Of a stretch of DNA of 64,000 nt, positions 59,730-64,000 are shown one piece after another. This stretch comes from Mitsuokella sp047974105 (GTDB lineage: Bacteria > Bacillota > Negativicutes > Selenomonadales > Selenomonadaceae). Numbering within the stretch: the first letter of the stretch is position 1; each line of letters starts with the position of its first letter. The position numbers and the translations under genes were made by a program. The stretch is taken from contig NZ_JBHYRS010000004.1 in NCBI RefSeq assembly GCF_047974105.1, forward strand, positions 124,001 to 188,000, written 5' to 3'. The notes under the pieces were generated by a model, which saw only the letters and a program-made list of their open reading frames with translations, searched no databases and had not been told where the DNA came from.

Positions 59730-59758
59730 ATTATATCACGAGTTCTCCTGAGTTGCAA
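59730..59758 (-). promoter_or_regulatory. Promoter for rpmE
   Basis: On the minus strand TTGCAA (59753-59758) and a perfect TATAAT (59730-59735) are 17 nt apart. Confidence 0.72.
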
Positions 59759-59798
59759 GGCAGCCGGCCGATAATATTCCCTAAGATACGAAATCTGC

Positions 59799-59827
59799 TT
59801 GAAAAAAACAGACTAATAGGCGATAAT
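59799..59827 (+). promoter_or_regulatory. Promoter for the clpX-like gene
   Basis: TTGAAA (59799-59804) and GATAAT (59822-59827) are 17 nt apart. The start point would be near 59834, giving an 80-nt leader. Confidence 0.68.
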
Positions 59828-59838
59828 AGAGTTAACGA

Positions 59839-59887
59839 AGACTGCCGTCTCCGCCTGTCCAGATGGATATGACGAAGACGGCAGTCT
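59839..59887 (+). promoter_or_regulatory. Hairpin in the clpX-like leader
   Basis: A perfect 12-bp stem (AGACTGCCGTCT / AGACGGCAGTCT) with a 25-nt loop fills most of the leader and ends 26 nt before the ATG. No T run follows. It may control translation or mRNA stability. Confidence 0.55.
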
Positions 59888-59913
59888 AAACCGTACAGAA
59901 AGGACGTTTTGCT

Positions 59914-61215
59914 ATGGCTAACGATAAAAATAAAACGAACGAACCTGTCATGAAACAGCGCTGCAGCTTCTGCAAACGCGAAGTTGAGATTCATGACTCC
60001 TTTGACATGCCGATTTACGACCCGGCTACGGGCTTTGGCATCTGCAAGAACTGCATCAAGGAACTCGCCCATTACATCGAAATGCACGAAGCCGATACGG
60101 CGAAAAAAGAGACGCCGGACTTTGCCGCCCAGCTCGATGAGATTCTCAAAAAGAACAAACCGCACATCATCAAGCAGTACCTCGATGAGTACATCATCAA
60201 TCAGGACCGCGCGAAGAAAATCCTCTCCGTCGCCGTCTACAACCACTACAAGCGCATGAAATACGGCTACACGAACGACGATGGCACGGAAATCGAGAAA
60301 TCGAACGTCATCATGCTCGGTCCGTCCGGCTGCGGCAAGACGGCGCTTCTCTCGCACCTCTCGAAACTCCTCGATGTGCCGTTTGCTGTCACGGATGCCT
60401 CGAGCCTCACGGAAGCCGGCTTCGTCGGCGCCGATGTCGAAGTCGCCGTCCGCAACCTCTACTATGCGGCCGACAAGGACATCCAGAAGGCCGAGCACGG
60501 CATCATCTACCTCGATGAGTTCGACAAGATTGCGAGAAAATCCGGCGCGAACAACTCCATCACGGCCGACCCGGGCCATGAAGGCGTTCAGCAGGCCCTT
60601 TTAAAGATGCTCGAAGGCAATGTCGTCGAGTTCACGGCCCGCGGCCAGCGCAAACATCCGGAAGCCCCGACCATCAAGGTCGACACGAAGAACATTCTCT
60701 TCATCGTCGGCGGCGCTTTTGTCGGCATCGACGACATCATCGCCAAGAGACTCCAGAAGGCCGATTCCTCGATTGGCTTCGGCGCCGAAGTCACGAGCAA
60801 GAGCGAAAAACCGACATTTGACGAGCTCATTCATCAGGTCCGTCCGGAAGACCTCATGCAGTACGGCATCATCCCGGAAATCATCGGCCGCCTGCCGATC
60901 ATCTGCACGCTCGAGACCCTCGACGAAGACGCCCTGCTGCGCATCCTGACCGAGCCGAAGAATGCTCCGGTCAAGCAGTACGAAAAACTCCTCGCCATGG
61001 ATAACGTCAAGCTCGAATTCGCCGAGGACGCCCTGCGCGCCGTCGCCAAGAAAGCCATCGAGCGCAAGACTGGCGCTCGCTCACTCAAGGGCATCATCGA
61101 GGACGTCATGCTCGATGTCATGTACGACATCCCGAAATCCGACGCCCCGCGCAAAGTCATCATCACCAAAGAATGCATCGACGAAGGCAAAAAGCCGGAA
61201 GTCATCAATCTTTGA
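59914..61215 (+). CDS. ClpX-like AAA+ unfoldase (stand-alone paralogue)
   Basis: A 433-residue AAA+ protein. Residues 15-50 form the ClpX zinc-binding domain (CSFC ... CKNC). Walker A is GPSGCGKTALLSHLSK, Walker B IIYLDEFDKIARKS, pore loop GFVGADVE (usually GYVGEDVE), RKH loop GQRKHPE, the ClpP-binding IGF tripeptide in SSIGFGAEV, Arg finger in EIIGRLP and sensor 2 in GARSLKG. It should unfold substrates for ClpP. clpP is not adjacent and several core motifs differ from standard ClpX, so this may be a second ClpX. ATG with AAAGGA upstream. Confidence 0.88.
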   Translation: MANDKNKTNEPVMKQRCSFCKREVEIHDSFDMPIYDPATGFGICKNCIKELAHYIEMHEADTAKKETPDFAAQLDEILKKNKPHIIKQYLDEYIINQDRAKKILSVAVYNHYKRMKYGYTNDDGTEIEKSNVIMLGPSGCGKTALLSHLSKLLDVPFAVTDASSLTEAGFVGADVEVAVRNLYYAADKDIQKAEHGIIYLDEFDKIARKSGANNSITADPGHEGVQQALLKMLEGNVVEFTARGQRKHPEAPTIKVDTKNILFIVGGAFVGIDDIIAKRLQKADSSIGFGAEVTSKSEKPTFDELIHQVRPEDLMQYGIIPEIIGRLPIICTLETLDEDALLRILTEPKNAPVKQYEKLLAMDNVKLEFAEDALRAVAKKAIERKTGARSLKGIIEDVMLDVMYDIPKSDAPRKVIITKECIDEGKKPEVINL

Positions 61216-61231
61216 TAAAATTCAGCCCAAT

Positions 61232-61263
61232 AAAAAAGCCGTTTCGCAGGAAACGGTTTTTTT
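61232..61263. terminator. Bidirectional terminator between clpX-like and pheA genes
   Basis: CCGTTTC-GCAG-GAAACGG is flanked by A6 and T7, ending both converging genes. Confidence 0.86.
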
Positions 61264-61274
61264 GTGTCTAAAAT

Positions 61275-62132
61275 TCAGGGCTTGGCCTCGATGACGGGGA
61301 AGCTGCCGAGGTCCTTAAGCCATTTGCTCTTCTTCGCCACGGCTCCGACAGATGCCCGCAGAGCCTCTTCGTTGTCCGCAATCTCGAGGTCGAAGAAGAA
61401 AATATACGCGCCGAGCTCCGTCCTCGCCGGACGCGACTCGATACGCGTCATGTTGATGCCGCGGTCGGCAAATTCCTTCAGCACATCGTAAAGAGCACCG
61501 GCCTTTTGGCCGTCAATCTCGCAGATTACGAGCATTTTTTCGGCCGGCTGCGTAATTTTCGGCATATCCGGCCTTGTCAGGCGCTGCAGCTCAAAAAAGC
61601 GCGTGGCATTGGCCATATTGTCCTGAATCTCCGTCGCCTGCGTGATGAGGCCGTTGAGCTCGCCGCCGCGCTTCGTGCAGATGGCCGCAGCCCCCATGCC
61701 CCGCGGCTCCTTCGCGACGATTTCCGCCGCGCGCGCCGTGCTCGCGACCTTGATGAGTTCGGCCTCGGGATAATGAAGCAACAGATACTTGCGGCACTGC
61801 GAAATCGGCTGCGGGTGCGAATAAATGCGCCGGATTCTCTGCGTGCCGGGCTTGACCATCAGCTGATTGTGCACGGGCCAGATGAGCTCGCGTGCCACAC
61901 AGAGGTCCTCGCTGCGCGCGAGCGTGTCGAGCGTGATGTTGATGGCCCCCTCAAGGGAATTTTCCACCGGCACAAGGCAGCTGTCCACCTCGCCATCCTC
62001 GACCGCCTGAATCACGGCGTAAATATCGGGATAGACGAGAAGGTCCGGTTTTTCCGGCAGCAGCTTCGACAAATACTGCGCCGCCGCCTCGCTGTGCGTC
62101 CCGCGCGGTCCGAGGACCCCCATTTTCTTCAT
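61275..62132 (-). CDS. pheA: Prephenate dehydratase
   Basis: A 285-residue monofunctional PheA. The catalytic domain (about residues 1-185) starts KKMGVLGPRGTHSEAAAQYL and has VPVENSLEGAINITLD near 62 and TARAAEIVA near 135, with NMANATRFF before the linker. The C-terminal ACT domain (about 200-275) has the ESRPARTELGAYIFFFDLE phenylalanine-binding block. It converts prephenate to phenylpyruvate and is feedback-inhibited by Phe. ATG 62132 (MKKMGVLG) with AAGGGATGG upstream. No chorismate mutase domain is fused. Confidence 0.96.
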   Translation of the reverse strand: MKKMGVLGPRGTHSEAAAQYLSKLLPEKPDLLVYPDIYAVIQAVEDGEVDSCLVPVENSLEGAINITLDTLARSEDLCVARELIWPVHNQLMVKPGTQRIRRIYSHPQPISQCRKYLLLHYPEAELIKVASTARAAEIVAKEPRGMGAAAICTKRGGELNGLITQATEIQDNMANATRFFELQRLTRPDMPKITQPAEKMLVICEIDGQKAGALYDVLKEFADRGINMTRIESRPARTELGAYIFFFDLEIADNEEALRASVGAVAKKSKWLKDLGSFPVIEAKP

Positions 62133-62170
62133 AAAAAATCCATCCCTTCTATCCATGCATTCGTTCATCC

Positions 62171-62202
62171 GAAAAAAGCCCCGTCCCATAAAGGACAGGG
62201 CT
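62171..62202 (-). terminator. Terminator after the exonuclease gene
   Basis: On the minus strand AAGCCCTGTCC-TTTATG-GGACGGGGCTT forms a stem with one mismatch, followed by TTTTTC. Only about 40 nt remain before the pheA start. Confidence 0.75.
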
Positions 62203-62262
62203 TATGCTTCCTACCTTACCACATGTAAAACTGTAAAGTCAAGCCAGCAGGCCTGAAACATC

Positions 62263-62922
62263 TTAAAGGTCCTTCTGCAGCTTCGCGAGCTCCGGGCAGA
62301 GGTCGCCAATCGAGCTCGAAAGGTCGTCCTTTGGCTGCAGAATCTCAAGCACCGGCTTCATCGTCTCCTTGAACTTCGCGTCATCCTGCATGAGCGTCAA
62401 AATCGCACTCGTGTTGATGGCATCCGCGAGGGCCGTATGCTGCGTGCCCTCGAATTTATGGTCCATCGCGCCGAGAGCATGCTTCAGGGCGAGGCTGTTG
62501 TGCAGCCCCAGACGGTCGTCAAACTCCTGCTGCAGGTCGACCCAGCGCGAATTGAGCCACTCGAGGTCAAAATCCGGCAGCTTGTAGCGGCACTCGCTGC
62601 GCAGCTGCTTGATGTCCGACATGCTCCACGAATAAATCTTCGTCTCTTCCTCGCCGACCCAGTCGACAAAGGCCTTAAAACAGTCCGCATAAGGCTTTTT
62701 GTCCGCCACCATGGCCTGCGTGATGCCCGTCAGGCCCGTGATATGCTTCTTAATCGGCCCGTACTCAGGCTTTACATAACATTGAAACTCCGCTTCCTGC
62801 TGGAAATTCTCGTCAAGACGAACAGCGCCGATCTCAATGACTTCCTCATTGAGCTTGCGGCGCACCTCGCGAAACTCCCTGCTGACCGGATTCATCTCCA
62901 AGTCTACCACAACATGCTTCAT
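62263..62922 (-). CDS. DEDDh 3'-5' exonuclease (KapD/ERI-1 type)
   Basis: A 219-residue RNase T/DnaQ-like exonuclease. ExoI has Asp and Glu in VVVDLEMNP, followed by NEEVIEIGAV; ExoII-like Asp in YSWSMSDIKQL; ExoIII has His and Asp in THTALADAINT (GTQHTALADA). HITGLTGI matches the ERI-1/KapD subfamily. The substrate (RNA or DNA) is not known. Start ATG 62922; a good promoter lies upstream. Confidence 0.9.
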   Translation of the reverse strand: MKHVVVDLEMNPVSREFREVRRKLNEEVIEIGAVRLDENFQQEAEFQCYVKPEYGPIKKHITGLTGITQAMVADKKPYADCFKAFVDWVGEEETKIYSWSMSDIKQLRSECRYKLPDFDLEWLNSRWVDLQQEFDDRLGLHNSLALKHALGAMDHKFEGTQHTALADAINTSAILTLMQDDAKFKETMKPVLEILQPKDDLSSSIGDLCPELAKLQKDL

Positions 62923-62966
62923 CTATTTCCGAACTTCCCTTCATTTGGAGTTACTTGCACTATTCT

Positions 62967-62995
62967 ATTCTACGTTATCCGCGCGTTTTCTTCAA
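62967..62995 (-). promoter_or_regulatory. Promoter for the exonuclease gene
   Basis: On the minus strand TTGAAG (62990-62995) and TAGAAT (62967-62972) are 17 nt apart, 45 nt upstream of the ATG. Confidence 0.6.
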
Positions 62996-63082
62996 CCGGA
63001 TAATGTGTTATTATGGAAACAGTGCTCACAGAAAATGCACTCAAGACCGGACCTGACTAAAACAGAAAAGGAAGTTTTGCTT

Positions 63083-63733
63083 GTGAATTACCGTCTCTAT
63101 CTCTTTGACTTTGACTACACACTCGTCAATTCCGAAGCAGCCATCGTCAAATGCTTTCATATCACGCTCAAAAAACTCGGCTACGAGGACGTTCCCGACG
63201 AACGCATCAAAAAGACCATCGGCCTGCCCATCCTCGATGCCGTAAAAATCATCATCCCCACGGAAGATGACAAAGAGGCCCGTCACTTCCTCGACAACTA
63301 CCGCCCCGAAGCCGACCGCTACATGACGCCCGGCACGGCGTTCTTCCCCGGTGCCGTAGAAACGCTGCGCGCCATCAAGGCGACGGGCGCCAAAATCGGC
63401 ATCATCTCCAACAAGACGCACCGCCGCATTCAGGAAAAATTTGATGTCGACCACGTCCCCGAACTCATCGACCTGATTATCGGCAGCGACGACGTCAAGA
63501 GCCATAAGCCGGAGCCCACGGGCCTGCTGCGTGCCATCGAGCACTTCGGCGTCAAGAAGTCCGACGTTCTCTACACCGGCGACAGCTGGGTTGACGCCGA
63601 AACGGCCCAAAACGCCGGCGTCGACTTTCTCGCCGTCACCACCGGCACGACGCCGGCCGCCGACTTTGCCAAATACCCGCATATCGCCATTTTGGACAGC
63701 ATCGCCGACCTCAAAGGCTGCCTGAAGGCCTGA
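63083..63733 (+). CDS. HAD family phosphatase (phosphoglycolate phosphatase-like)
   Basis: A 216-residue HAD hydrolase with a C1 cap. Motif I is LFDFDYTLVNSE near residue 8, motif II IISNKTH near 105, Lys in SHKPEPTGLL and motif IV YTGDSWVDAETA near 170. It most resembles Gph/pyrophosphatase-type phosphatases; the substrate is not determined. The start is GTG 63083 with AAGGAAG 8 nt upstream. The open frame extends far upstream but overlaps the exonuclease gene and lacks a ribosome site. Confidence 0.88.
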   Translation: MNYRLYLFDFDYTLVNSEAAIVKCFHITLKKLGYEDVPDERIKKTIGLPILDAVKIIIPTEDDKEARHFLDNYRPEADRYMTPGTAFFPGAVETLRAIKATGAKIGIISNKTHRRIQEKFDVDHVPELIDLIIGSDDVKSHKPEPTGLLRAIEHFGVKKSDVLYTGDSWVDAETAQNAGVDFLAVTTGTTPAADFAKYPHIAILDSIADLKGCLKA

Positions 63734-63736
63734 CTC

Positions 63737-63765
63737 TTGTCAAATCCGGCAAAAAATGGTAAAAT
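63737..63765 (+). promoter_or_regulatory. Promoter for tRNA-Gly
   Basis: TTGTCA (63737-63742) and TAAAAT (63760-63765) are 17 nt apart, 18 nt upstream of the tRNA. Confidence 0.68.
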
Positions 63766-63783
63766 AATTAAGTCGGTAACGAC

Positions 63784-63857
63784 GCGGGCATAGTTCATCG
63801 GTAGAATGAAAGCTTCCCAAGCTTTAGAGGGCGGTTCGATTCCGCTTGCCCGCTCCA
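63784..63857 (+). tRNA. tRNA-Gly (anticodon CCC)
   Basis: A full cloverleaf can be folded. The acceptor GCGGGCA pairs with TGCCCGC, the anticodon arm AAAGC-TTCCCAA-GCTTT gives anticodon CCC, and the T arm has GGCGGTTCGATTCCGCT. The 3' CCA is encoded. It reads GGG codons. It lies 50 nt after the HAD gene with its own promoter and a strong terminator. Confidence 0.96.
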
Positions 63858-63868
63858 TATGAAAAGCA

Positions 63869-63906
63869 AAGGCTGTCTGAAGAAAATCTTCAGACAGCCT
63901 TTTTTA
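63869..63906. terminator. Terminator after tRNA-Gly (probably bidirectional)
   Basis: A 13-bp or longer stem, GGCTGTCTGAAGA-AAA-TCTTCAGACAGCC, followed by TTTTTTAT on the plus strand; preceded by AAA on the other side. Confidence 0.9.
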
Positions 63907-64000
63907 TGCTGCGATTTTTCGCCAAAGGTTAGAGAGCGCGATCATCCAGCTGTGCGGCACAATCGCCGTAATAAGCCGATGCAAGGTCGAAATCGGGTCC
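63904..64000 (-). CDS. C-terminal end of an unidentified gene (partial)
   Basis: On the minus strand one frame reads into the terminator from the window edge, with about 31 residues ending in LSNLWRKIAA and a TAA at 63904-63906. A second frame gives a shorter end (TAA at 63929-63931, ending LDDRAL). The first fits better because it stops just at the terminator. Nothing can be said of function. Confidence 0.35.
   Translation of the reverse strand, partial: DPISTLHRLITAIVPHSWMIALSNLWRKIAA

Noticed and set aside
59731..60579. 282-codon minus-strand frame opposite the clpX-like gene
   Set aside because: It lies antisense to the conserved AAA+ domain and contains only Val/Asp/Arg-rich shadow sequence.

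Overview
The window comes from a Gram-negative-type (diderm) Firmicute, most likely class Negativicutes and probably Selenomonadaceae. Three things point there. The translation and metabolic genes are Firmicute-like. The gene order dCMP deaminase - wecA/tagO - wecB/mnaA - atpZ - atpI - atpB is a Firmicute arrangement. Yet a complete lipid A/LPS, Bam, Tam, Tol and Mla outer-membrane toolkit lies in one cluster. The placement is inferred from protein sequence and synteny only; no search was run.

Layout. Positions 1-4700 (all minus) hold the start of the ATP synthase operon (atpB partial, atpI-like, atpZ), wecB and wecA for polyprenyl-linked envelope glycan precursors, a dCMP deaminase and a RuvC/YqgF-like nuclease. 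Positions 4760-40130 (all minus) form a roughly 35 kb outer-membrane biogenesis cluster read from 40 kb down to 5 kb: mlaE-mlaF-mlaD, tolC-like, tamB, a sigma-70-family factor, a single-pass membrane protein, bamA, an unknown outer-membrane protein, three OmpH/Skp-type genes, lpxD, lpxL-like, lpxC, fabZ, lpxA, lpxI, lpxB, msbA, a waaA-lpxK fusion, kdsB, kdsA, kdsD, kdsC, lpxL-like, lptC, lptA, lptB, lptF/G and a DUF3084 protein. Gene spacing is tight, with several 4-bp overlaps. lptD is not in the window.

Positions 40290-49430 are mixed: rnhA, serS, an aspartate/glutamate racemase divergent from a LysR regulator, meso-DAP dehydrogenase, and nrdA-nrdB behind two NrdR-like boxes, then a DUF896 gene. 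Positions 49500-54340 hold an apparent operon of an ArnT-like GT39 glycosyltransferase, histidine kinase, OmpR-type regulator and GalE-like epimerase. It lies behind three direct repeats at 11-bp period that resemble a PmrA box. Next come a small unknown gene and an intergenic 6S RNA (about 54871-55057). Positions 55186-59580 carry a translation-linked set (tsaC/sua5, prmC, prfA, DUF1385, rpmE with a structured leader). Positions 59914-64000 hold a ClpX paralogue, pheA, a DEDDh exonuclease, a HAD phosphatase, tRNA-Gly(CCC) and the tail of an unidentified gene.

How the genes work together. LpxA/C/D/I/B, the LpxK half of the fusion, the two acyltransferases, KdsA/B/C/D and WaaA build Kdo2-lipid A. 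MsbA flips it, and LptB-LptF/G-LptC-LptA starts export. BamA with Skp-like chaperones inserts barrels. TamB and MlaD-E-F connect the membranes for lipid traffic. The embedded sigma factor plus membrane protein, and the separate kinase/regulator/GT39 module, are the best candidates for envelope-specific control.

No insertion sequences, CRISPR arrays, rRNA genes or integrase-type mobile elements were seen. Many genes start at GTG or TTG; starts were chosen from the Shine-Dalgarno position.
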